Below are positions 1-5,229 of a stretch of DNA of 6,628 nucleotides, in pieces. The stretch is from NCBI GenBank assembly GCA_948946035.1, contig CARBKU010000067.1, positions 1 to 6,628 on the forward strand, written 5' to 3'. The notes beneath the pieces are model-generated. The model did no database searches. It had not been told where the DNA came from and saw only the letters and a list, made by a program, of their open reading frames with translations. A program made the position numbers and the translations under genes. Each line of letters starts with the position of its first letter. Within the stretch, counting starts at the first letter, position 1. This stretch comes from an uncultured Clostridia bacterium (GTDB lineage Bacteria > Bacillota > Clostridia > TANB77 > CAG-508).

Positions 1-72
1 GGTGAACTTTTCATTAGATATTCTCTTAGGGTGATCTTATCATAAATTAATCACATGACAAATTTACATAAT

Positions 73-101
73 TTGACTTTTATTGTTAATTATGATATAA
101 T
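73..101 (+). promoter_or_regulatory. Sigma-A type promoter for the coiled-coil membrane protein gene
   Basis: A -35 box TTGACT (73-78) and a perfect -10 box TATAAT (96-101) are separated by exactly 17 bp, and the -10 box is extended by an upstream TG (93-94). Transcription should start near 108, about 35 nt before the ATG at 143. This is one of the two best promoters in the window. Confidence 0.8.
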
Positions 102-142
102 ATAGTTAAGTTTTAGCAAAAAAGCAGGTAGGAAGGATCATC

Positions 143-622
143 ATGAAGAAAATCAGAATACTTTTAGTAATAGTTCTTGTTTTAGCTGGATTGGCATTAT
201 CTTCATGGAGGGAATGGAAGATTTCTTTTTTGAAGGATAAAAATGATTATCTTTTAGCTGAAAAAGAACAGCTTGAAACTGAAAAAGAACAGCTTGAAAC
301 TGAAAAAGAACAGCTTGAAACTGAAAATAAGAAAATAAAAGCTGAGAATAAGAAACTAAAAAAGGTAATAGAAATGAAGGATGAAGATAGCATGTATAAG
401 AAAGTTCTGAATGACATTTTTTGGAGGCATGGAAAATATATTCCTCCTAAGGATGCTATGTTCTACAGTAACCCTGGGTGCAATACACCAATATTCTGTA
501 ATGAATTCATTACAAACATTTGGATTTTCTATCAAAGATTCAATAATTATGAAGTGTATACTTACTGGTCAACTAAGGGATTCGTGTATTCACCACACCA
601 AATCTCTTTTGAGAAAAAATAA
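143..622 (+). CDS. Membrane-anchored coiled-coil protein of unknown function
   Basis: I do not recognise a family. The 159-residue protein starts with two lysines and one hydrophobic helix (about residues 4-22), which suggests an N-terminal membrane anchor; there is no clear signal-peptidase site. Residues 40-74 form perfect heptads: three identical EKEQLET units, then ENKKIKA and ENKKLKK, a strongly predicted coiled coil. The C-terminal part (about 84-159) is a separate domain rich in aromatic residues (Phe, Tyr, Trp) with two cysteines in a PGCNTPIFCNEF segment; I cannot assign it. The start is supported by a GGAAGG ribosome binding site at 131-136 and the promoter at 73-101. A hairpin lies just downstream, so it may be transcribed alone or with some read-through into the ABC-F gene. 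Role unknown; the architecture suits an envelope scaffold or stress protein, but that is a guess. Confidence 0.8.
   Translation: MKKIRILLVIVLVLAGLALSSWREWKISFLKDKNDYLLAEKEQLETEKEQLETEKEQLETENKKIKAENKKLKKVIEMKDEDSMYKKVLNDIFWRHGKYIPPKDAMFYSNPGCNTPIFCNEFITNIWIFYQRFNNYEVYTYWSTKGFVYSPHQISFEKK
260..322 (+). repeat. Three perfect 21-bp tandem repeats inside the coiled-coil gene
   Basis: The unit GAAAAAGAACAGCTTGAAAC + T occurs three times without a mismatch (260-280, 281-301, 302-322), with a partial fourth unit starting at 323. Each unit encodes one coiled-coil heptad, EKEQLET. Identity at third codon positions points to recent duplication by slippage or unequal exchange, so copy number probably varies between strains. 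Confidence 0.9.
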
Positions 623-624
623 CA

Positions 625-705
625 ATGAAACAAGCAACAAAACCCTGCTTCTCATTTCCCATATATTGGGAAATGAGTTTCTTTTTTATTTGTACTATGA
701 TATAA
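625..705 (+). CDS. Possible 26-codon leader peptide upstream of the ABC-F gene
   Basis: This ORF starts two bases after the stop of the preceding gene (TAA at 620-622, ATG at 625) and ends with TAA at 703-705. It runs straight through the hairpin at 651-677. It begins MKQATKPCFSFPIYW and ends with a hydrophobic FFFICTMI stretch. It has no clear ribosome binding site of its own, so translation would depend on coupling to the upstream gene. Leader ORFs overlapping a terminator are known upstream of antibiotic-inducible ABC-F genes, where a drug-stalled ribosome prevents termination. I see no convincing alternative anti-terminator pairing beyond a small stem at 632-636/646-650, so this is a hypothesis. 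Confidence 0.35.
   Translation: MKQATKPCFSFPIYWEMSFFFICTMI
651..690 (+). terminator. Intrinsic terminator or attenuator before the ABC-F gene
   Basis: A perfect 10-bp stem CTCATTTCCC (651-660) / GGGAAATGAG (668-677) with a 7-nt loop is followed by a T-rich run (678-690). It has the form of a rho-independent terminator for the upstream gene. Because the ABC-F start lies only 53 bases further on and a short ORF crosses the hairpin, it could also act as an attenuator of that gene. Confidence 0.75.
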
Positions 706-706
706 T
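696..706 (+). promoter_or_regulatory. Extended -10 promoter for the ABC-F gene
   Basis: TATGATATAAT contains a consensus extended -10 (TG, one base, TATAAT at 701-706). The same 11 bases occur in the promoter at 91-101. No good -35 lies 17 bp upstream (TTTCTT at 678-683), but extended -10 promoters can do without one. The start would fall near 713, downstream of the hairpin, which would make ABC-F expression independent of it. Confidence 0.45.
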
Positions 707-742
707 TATTTTCATAACAACTAACCTTTAAGGAGGAAGAAA

Positions 743-2228
743 ATGTCTTTAATAAATGTAAACAACTTAACATTTGGATATAATGAAAGTTTTAATAACA
801 TATTGAAAATGTATCATTTAACATAGATACAAATTGGAAACTAGGACTAATAGGTAGAAACGGTAAAGGAAAAACTACCTTTTTAAAACTATTATTAGAA
901 AAATATGAATACAAAGGAACAATATCTAAAAACGTAGAATTTGATTATTTTCCATTCAAAATAAAGGACAAAGAAAAACTAGCAATAGATATAGTATATG
1001 AAATTGCACCAAATGTAGAAGACTGGGAAATTATTAAAGAATTAAATTTACTAAATACAGATGTAGAAATTCTTTATAGAAATTTTAATATATTAAGTGG
1101 AGGAGAGCAAATAAAAATACTTTTAATAAGTCTATTTCTAAAAGGTAACAATTTTTTGCTTATTGATGAACCTGCAAATCATTTAGATACTGAAACAAGA
1201 AACAATTTAGTACAATATTTGAATAAAAAAAGTGGATTTATACTAGTTTCTCATGACAGAATTTTTTTAGATAAAGTTGTAGACCATATCATTTCTATAA
1301 ATAATACAAATATTGATATTCAAAAGGGGAATTTTTCTTCATGGCAAGAAAATAAAAATAGACAGGACAATTTTGAATTAATACAAAATGAAAAATTAAT
1401 TAAAGATATAAATAGATTAGAAATAGCCTCAAGAAACACTGCAAATTGGTCAAACAAAATAGAAAAATTAAATATAATACTACAAATTCTGGTTCAAGTA
1501 TAGATAGAGGTTATATAGGTCATCAATCAGCTAAAATGATGAAGAAATCTAAAGTAATTGAAAAAAGGATTGAAAAATCTATTGAACAAAAATCTAACTT
1601 ATTAAATAATATAGACAGAAATGATACTTTAAAAATGACTCCATCAGAAAATAGAAAAAATTCATTTATAATGGCTGATAATTTGCAAATACAATATGAT
1701 GGTAAGTCAATATTTAATAAGGTATCATTTGAAGTAAATAATGGAGATAGAATCGCAATAATTGGTAAAAATGGCATTGGAAAATCAAGTATGTTAAAAC
1801 TACTTATTAGAAATGAAATACTGTATACTGGAAGTCTAAAAATTGCAAATGACCTAAAAATATCTTATGTATCACAAAAAACTGATTCTTTAAATGGAAC
1901 ACTAAAAAAATTTGCAATTCAAAATCAAATTAATGAAAGTATCTTTAAAGCTATGTTATCTAAAATGGGAATTTCTAATTTTGAATTCGAAAATGATATA
2001 AAACAAATGAGTGAAGGTCAAAAGAAAAAAATATTAATCGCTAAAAGTTTTTCAGAATCAGCCAATATTTATATATGGGATGAGCCACTTAATTATATCG
2101 ATATTTTAACAAGAATACAAATAGAAGAATCTATACTAAAATATAAACCTACTATTATTTTCGTAGAACATGATGAAACTTTTTTAAAAAATGTAGCCAC
2201 AAAAGTTATACATTTAAATAATTACTGA
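743..2228 (+). pseudogene. Lsa-type ABC-F ribosomal protection protein, interrupted by two -1 frameshifts
   Basis: ABC-F proteins of the Lsa/Vga/Vml type bind the ribosomal E site and dislodge drugs from the peptidyl-transferase centre, usually giving lincosamide, pleuromutilin and streptogramin A resistance. They have no membrane part. The start at 743 has AGGAGG at 731-736. Read through two shifts, the product is about 495 residues, the usual Lsa length. Nucleotide domain 1: Walker A GRNGKGKTT (853-879), signature LSGGEQ (1093-1110), Walker B LLIDEP (1156-1173), SHDR switch (1249-1260). Domain 2: Walker A GKNGIGKSS (1764-1790), signature MSEGQ (2007-2021), Walker B with WDEP (2076-2087), VEHDE (2163-2177). 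The charged linker between them is the antibiotic-resistance domain. Frame breaks: TT where TTT is expected (803-804, otherwise stopping at 824-826) and A5 where A6 is expected (1463-1467). All motifs are intact, so decay is very recent or these are sequence errors. Drug specificity cannot be read from sequence. Confidence 0.85.
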
Positions 2229-2258
2229 GGTAGAAAGCTTTTTAAGTTTTCTACCTCA
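2226..2258 (+). terminator. Strong hairpin between convergent genes
   Basis: TGAGGTAGAAAGCTT (2226-2240) pairs with 2244-2258 across a TTT loop, giving a 15-bp stem with one G-U pair. It includes the ABC-F stop codon. A T-rich run (2272-2279) lies only 13 nt after the stem, and none directly follows on the minus strand. It is therefore a probable, not textbook, terminator that could serve both the ABC-F gene and the convergent cohesin gene. Confidence 0.6.
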
Positions 2259-2280
2259 ACTATTGATATCTATTTTTTAT

Positions 2281-3087
2281 TTATTTATCTTTTTTTCCAA
2301 AGTCATTTGATTTATTAATTTTCTTGATTTTCATATAAGAAATTACTGAAACAATTACTAAACATCCTATTACTATTACTGAAACTACGCTAGATGTTCC
2401 AGCTTTTGGTAATACTTTACTTGTAGCAATATTTTTATTAGTAGTACCTTTGTTTGTTGATGTTGTTTGATTTTTGTTATTTGTTCCTGAAATTGTTGAA
2501 TTTTTATTATCTGTTCCTGAAGTTGTTTGGTTTTTATTGTCTGTTCCTGGAGTTGTTGGTGTTGTTGGTTTTTTATCGTCTCCACCTGGATTTGTTGGAT
2601 TTGTTGGTGTTGTTGGTGATGAAGCTTCTTTTATTGTAATATTTCTAACAGCTCCATTTATTTTTGCTGGTGCAGTTCCATCTCCTATGCTAACATCCTT
2701 AATTGTTATAGATAAATTTTGCTTACTTGTTTCTTTTACTTTAAATGTAATTTTTAATAATGTTTCATTATTTTTTACACGATCACTTCTATCCATTACA
2801 AACTTTCCATTTGCATTATTTATAGAAGGATTTGACCATCCATTTTGACCTTCTATTTTTAATAATGTTAGGCTATCTTTATCATATTCTAGTGTTGCAC
2901 CAAATGCAATAATTCCTTTTTCTGATTGAATGTTTGATATACTAACTTGTGCCACTATTTCATCATTTTTTCTATATTCTGTCTTTTCAGTAGTTATACC
3001 TACATTACAATTTGGAGCTGCATATACACTTCCCATAATACAAACTACTGTTAATAACATTAAAACTAAACTTACTATTTTTTTCAT
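2281..3087 (-). CDS. Secreted cohesin-domain protein with LPXTG-like (LPKAG) sortase anchor
   Basis: The 268-residue product is a cell-surface protein. Residues 1-23 form a signal peptide (lysines, long hydrophobic core, cleavage predicted after VYA). Residues about 25-155 look like a cohesin domain (type-I-like beta-sandwich): alternating beta-strand patterns, GIIAFGATLEYDKDSLTLL and a late TLLKITFKVK strand match the family as I know it. A Pro/Thr/Asn-rich spacer follows, with three GT(D/N)NKNxT(T/I)S repeats. The C-terminus has LPKAG (226-230), a hydrophobic helix (about 233-252) and a lysine-rich tail, the layout of a sortase substrate with Ala for the usual Thr. Cohesins bind dockerins in cellulosomes, but many non-cellulosomal bacteria carry lone cohesins; no dockerin or sortase is in this window. 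A weak AGGA ribosome binding site lies at 3097-3100. The partner ligand is unknown. Confidence 0.85.
   Translation of the reverse strand: MKKIVSLVLMLLTVVCIMGSVYAAPNCNVGITTEKTEYRKNDEIVAQVSISNIQSEKGIIAFGATLEYDKDSLTLLKIEGQNGWSNPSINNANGKFVMDRSDRVKNNETLLKITFKVKETSKQNLSITIKDVSIGDGTAPAKINGAVRNITIKEASSPTTPTNPTNPGGDDKKPTTPTTPGTDNKNQTTSGTDNKNSTISGTNNKNQTTSTNKGTTNKNIATSKVLPKAGTSSVVSVIVIGCLVIVSVISYMKIKKINKSNDFGKKDK
2458..2547 (-). repeat. Three 30-bp repeats encoding the wall-spanning linker
   Basis: Three tandem 30-bp units (2458-2487, 2488-2517, 2518-2547) encode the decapeptides GTNNKNQTTS, GTDNKNSTIS and GTDNKNQTTS. They differ at several bases, so they are older than the 21-bp repeats near the window start. 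They lengthen the flexible stalk that lifts the cohesin domain off the wall. A further Pro/Thr-rich stretch follows towards the cohesin domain. Confidence 0.85.
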
Positions 3088-3133
3088 AATTTTTATTCCT
3101 TTCTTTTATCTTTTTTATATTATCCACTATTTT

Positions 3134-3162
3134 ATTATAAACTATTTCACCCAAAAAATCAA
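3134..3162 (-). promoter_or_regulatory. Promoter of the cohesin-domain gene
   Basis: On the minus strand, TTGATT (3157-3162) and TATAAT (3134-3139) are separated by 17 bp. Transcription would start near 3127, giving a leader of about 40 nt before the ATG at 3085-3087. Confidence 0.7.
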
Positions 3163-3424
3163 TACTTTTCTACATTTTTTCGTGGTAATTTCATCGAATA
3201 TTATAGTATTGAATATTTTCCATAACTCCTAAGAGCAAATTATCATTAGTCAAACAGTTTAAAATACTATATTTAACTACTTGATTTTTGTCTTTCCATA
3301 TTTTTCTACTTCTCTTATTACTGCAAAGATGTTTTTTAATTCTTTTTTTGAACTAACAATTATAAAAATTATATGAACTACTTATAGTATAAAAACACTT
3401 TTGTACAGTGATTTAATTTTTGTA
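3163..3424. other. Intergenic flank with a possible gene remnant
   Basis: No complete gene is visible here. On the minus strand, 3277-3381 is open for 34 codons ending at a TAG, with a credible charged tail (KKELKNIFAVIREVEKYGKT), but it lacks a normal start codon and ribosome binding site. It may be the decayed C-terminus of a gene, or chance. The rest is AT-rich and featureless apart from the weak terminator-like hairpin listed separately. Confidence 0.3.
3391..3410 (-). terminator. Weak terminator-like hairpin downstream of the tRNA fragment
   Basis: On the minus strand, CACT (3407-3410) pairs with AGTG (3396-3399) across a 7-nt loop and is followed by five T residues (3391-3395). The stem is only 4 bp. 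Its place about 15 bases after the CCA end fits an original terminator of the tRNA-Lys gene in the uninterrupted chromosome. Confidence 0.3.
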
Positions 3425-3469
3425 TGGTGCGCCATCTCGGCTTCGAACCGAGGACCTCCAGATTAAGAG
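3425..3469 (-). other. att site: 3' fragment of tRNA-Lys(CUU)
   Basis: Read on the minus strand this is a tRNA 3' half: anticodon loop CTCTTAA (3463-3469, anticodon CTT), 3' anticodon strand TCTGG (3458-3462), variable loop AGGTC (3453-3457), T-stem CTCGG with loop TTCGAAG and CCGAG (3436-3452), 3' acceptor strand ATGGCGC (3429-3435), discriminator A and encoded CCA (3425-3428). The match ends at the anticodon loop: the next bases (GGTAG) cannot pair with TCTGG, and there is no D-arm. Tyrosine recombinases commonly integrate elements into tRNA 3' halves and leave such a copy at the far junction. With the gene on the minus strand, the element should extend to higher coordinates, agreeing with the conjugation genes there. 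Not a functional tRNA. Confidence 0.8.
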
Positions 3470-3620
3470 CTACCTTATCTTGAGGCGTCACCAATAGTTA
3501 ATTTTAGTTATTATATAGCGATTTTCGAGAAAAATCAATACTTTAAAGGGAAAAATATAAATTTAAAATAATTTAATAAGGTTTAAAAAATATTGAATAA
3601 ATTTGATAAAAGTTACAAAC
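3470..3620. other. Element end, non-coding
   Basis: This AT-rich stretch next to the att site contains no ORF of note. At 3483-3492, GGCGTCACCA is an imperfect inverted copy of the tRNA end TGGTGCGCC (3425-3433). A short 6-bp hairpin GATTTT/AAAATC lies near 3522-3538 without a T-run. No integrase or excisionase gene is here; these are expected at the other element end. Confidence 0.4.
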
Positions 3621-3670
3621 TTGGCGCAAGTACGCCTAAAAACTGGTGCGTAAAAATTCATTCGCGCCAA
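3621..3670. repeat. GC-rich nested inverted repeat, candidate origin or oriT-type site
   Basis: TTGGCGC (3621-3627) and GCGCCAA (3664-3670) form a 7-bp outer stem. Inside it, TACGC (3631-3635) and GCGTA (3648-3652) form a second stem. Smaller overlapping palindromes are CTTG/CAAG (3620-3630) and GGCG/CGCC (3623-3636). The block stands out as GC-rich in very AT-rich DNA and is followed by no T-run, so it does not look like a terminator. Its position just upstream of the helix-turn-helix initiator-like gene fits a cis-acting site for replication, transfer or transcriptional control. Confidence 0.5.
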
Positions 3671-3713
3671 CTTAAAAAAATATAAATTTGTTTGTAAATA
3701 TGGAGGTATTGAA

Positions 3714-3836
3714 ATGATACAATTTTTTATTGGTTTATTTTTAGGGGCTAATACTAGCCTCTTTTTATATGCCTGTATTTTAGCAGGAAAAAAAGAAGAT
3801 AGAAATTTTATAGAAACGGAGAAAAACAGTGAATGA
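3714..3836 (+). CDS. Small DUF3789-like membrane protein
   Basis: A 40-codon ORF starts at ATG 3714 with GGAGG at 3702-3706, an ideal 7-nt spacing. It begins MIQFFIGLFLGANTSLFLYA, one hydrophobic helix covering roughly residues 3-24, followed by a charged tail KKEDRNFIETEKNSE. It resembles the tiny single-helix proteins grouped as DUF3789, which I recall from Firmicute mobile elements and phages; the assignment is from general pattern only. It overlaps the next gene by 8 nt, so the two are probably translationally coupled. Function unknown. Confidence 0.7.
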   Translation: MIQFFIGLFLGANTSLFLYACILAGKKEDRNFIETEKNSE

Positions 3837-4514
3837 AGAAAATAAAAGCAATTACTATGCTATTATTCCAGCAGTTGTGCGTTACGATGACGAACTAACT
3901 GATAAAGCTAAATTATTGTATGGTGAAATAACCTGTTTATCTAATAAGGAAGGTTATTGCTTTGCTACTAATAATTATTTTGCTAATTTATATCATTGCA
4001 CTGGTAGAGCAATACAAATAGCAATTTCAAAATTACAAGAACGAGGTTATATAAGAATTGTTATTGAGAATAATTTTCAAAGAAAAATCTTTTTAACCGA
4101 TTCTTTAGGGTATGAAAAAAATTTCGTAGGTAGGTACGAAAAAAATTTCACAGGTGGGTATGAAAAAATCTCACCAATAATAATATAAAATCTAATATAG
4201 ATGACTTATTTAATTTTATCATAAATAATAATAAAAAAATTTCAACAAAATTCTATGACATTTTGGATCGCCTAGATTTTTTATACACACAAGAAATACT
4301 GGCTATTATGCAAGAAGATAAAATCCAAATGTTAAAAGAAATTATATATATTCTCTACGACTTATATAATAGCAAATTTAGTAATTTACTTGCACAAGTT
4401 AATAGAGAAACACTAATCAATTTATATATATTAGCACAAGAACATTCGCCAAATGATTTATTAAATTATTACAAAAGGTCTATTATCAATAAATATACTA
4501 ACAATAATACCTAA
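3829..4514 (+). pseudogene. Helix-turn-helix, replication-initiator-like protein with one -1 frameshift
   Basis: The start is GTG at 3829, supported by GGAG at 3818-3821 and by overlap with the upstream small ORF. The first frame gives 119 residues ending at 4188; a continuation lies in another frame up to the TAA at 4512-4514. Restoring one A in CCAA (4176-4177) joins them into about 228 residues, with KISPNNNNIKSNIDDLFNFI across the joint. Residues about 7-85 (NYYAIIPAVVRYDDELTDKAKLLYG... onward) fit the winged helix-turn-helix domain (HTH_36-like) common near the start of replication genes in phages and conjugative elements. A repetitive YEKNF linker and a helical C-terminal domain (about 4230-4510) follow. 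Likely role: DNA-binding initiator or regulator of the element, perhaps acting at 3621-3670. Initiator versus transcription factor cannot be decided from sequence. Confidence 0.7.
4111..4176 (+). repeat. 24-bp degenerate repeats encoding YEKNF linker units
   Basis: Units at 4111-4134 and 4135-4158, and a shortened one from 4159, encode YEKNFVGR, YEKNFTGG and YEKISP. The first two contain runs of seven A residues. The repeat sits between the DNA-binding domain and the C-terminal domain, immediately before the apparent frameshift. Confidence 0.75.
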
Positions 4515-4528
4515 AAGGAGCTGAAAAT

Positions 4529-4777
4529 ATGCTAAATGATTATATGAATAATTTTCAAAATATTGTATCTAACATCTTTTTTGTGGGCTTTAAGGTAATG
4601 TTAATAATACTTGTAACATTGTTAATATTTTCACTTATTATGCTTTCAATAGGATGCTTGATAAAATCACAAAAGATAAAGTCAAAGTTCTTAACATCTT
4701 CAATGTGCCTTCTGTTTGGGAATATACTTTTTCTATGTATTCCTTTTTTTATTGTCTATTTTAAGAATTTGATTTAA
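4529..4777 (+). CDS. Two-helix membrane protein of unknown function, conjugation region
   Basis: The start at 4529 has AAAGGAG at 4514-4520 with 8 nt spacing, 14 bases after the stop of the initiator-like gene. The 82-residue product has two long hydrophobic segments, about residues 16-43 and 54-78, separated by a short basic loop (KSQKIKSK). There is no signal-peptide cleavage site, and one cysteine lies in each half. I do not recognise the family. Its position directly before the VirB2-like and PrgI-like genes suggests a small inner-membrane part or accessory of the transfer apparatus, but this rests on context only. Confidence 0.75.
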   Translation: MLNDYMNNFQNIVSNIFFVGFKVMLIILVTLLIFSLIMLSIGCLIKSQKIKSKFLTSSMCLLFGNILFLCIPFFIVYFKNLI

Positions 4778-4788
4778 AAATAGTGTTT

Positions 4789-4822
4789 CTTTTACAATTA
4801 GTCCTTCAAAAAATTGTAAAAG
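4789..4822 (+). promoter_or_regulatory. Hairpin touching the ribosome binding site of the pilin-like gene
   Basis: A perfect 11-bp inverted repeat, CTTTTACAATT (4789-4799) and AATTGTAAAAG (4812-4822), has a 12-nt loop. The right arm runs into the AGGAG ribosome binding site (4821-4825) of the gene starting at 4836. There is no T-run after the stem, so it is not a standard terminator. In mRNA it could limit ribosome access, or block degradation and mark a processing site. Confidence 0.6.
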
Positions 4823-4835
4823 GAGTGATTAAATT

Positions 4836-5216
4836 ATGAATTTATCAAAAAAGAAAAAACATTTACTAACTAAATTATCTACAATAGGAACAACAATTAC
4901 ATTATTAGCAATTAAAAGCAATGTTTGTTTTGCTGAAGGTATTGGAACAGCAGAGGTGCAAACAGCAACAGACAATATAAAAAGAGTTATAACCTCTATT
5001 GCAATGCCTTTAGGTGGTGTTTTAATTTTTGCAAGTGTAGTTGTTGCAGCAATAAAAATGATTGCTAATGCTAATAACCCACAAAAAAGAGCTGAATCAA
5101 TAGGATCACTTGCTTGGATTTGTGGTGGTGGCGTTATACTTGGTGCAAGTTTAATCATAGCAGGTATTATCATAAATGTTGCAACTAATAATTCCGGCAA
5201 TTTGCTTGGAAGTTAG
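4836..5216 (+). CDS. VirB2-like type IV secretion pilin candidate
   Basis: The 126-residue product begins with a long basic N-terminus (KKKK at 5-8) and hydrophobic core, ending in a predicted signal-peptidase site after CFA (residue 33). The mature part has two hydrophobic helices, about residues 52-74 and 90-114, with a short polar loop (NANNPQKRAES) between them. Signal peptide, small size and two helices are the layout of VirB2/TrbC pilins and their Gram-positive counterparts, which build the conjugation channel. The ribosome binding site AGGAG lies at 4821-4825. The gene comes immediately before a PrgI/VirB3-like gene, matching the VirB2-VirB3-VirB4 order of type IV secretion operons. 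Its stop TAG overlaps the next ribosome binding site. The family is inferred from architecture and context, not from a diagnostic motif. Confidence 0.65.
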   Translation: MNLSKKKKHLLTKLSTIGTTITLLAIKSNVCFAEGIGTAEVQTATDNIKRVITSIAMPLGGVLIFASVVVAAIKMIANANNPQKRAESIGSLAWICGGGVILGASLIIAGIIINVATNNSGNLLGS

Positions 5217-5229
5217 GAGGTAACAGATT

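Noticed and set aside
260..322. CRISPR-like array
   Set aside because: Repeats are directly tandem with no spacers and encode in-frame heptads.
411..731. 106-codon plus-strand ORF overlapping the coiled-coil gene
   Set aside because: It lies out of frame in the real gene and across the terminator hairpin, has no ribosome binding site and an implausible composition; it is a shadow.
800..1470. Programmed ribosomal frameshifting in the ABC-F gene
   Set aside because: No slippery heptamer with downstream structure is evident at either break, the family is not known to need frameshifting, and both breaks are simple single-base losses in homopolymers.
2474..2848. 124-codon plus-strand ORF antisense to the cohesin gene
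   Set aside because: Its Val/Gly/Phe-rich product is just the complement of the Pro/Thr/Asn-rich stalk; no ribosome binding site or promoter is seen.
3425..3494. Complete functional tRNA-Lys gene on the minus strand
   Set aside because: The 5' strand of the anticodon stem does not pair (GGTAG against TCTGG), there is no D-arm, and the only 5' acceptor candidate (TGGTGACGCC) pairs with a bulge and wrong spacing.
4829..5200. 123-codon minus-strand ORF opposite the pilin-like gene
   Set aside because: The plus frame has a ribosome binding site, signal peptide and operon context; the antisense frame has none of these.
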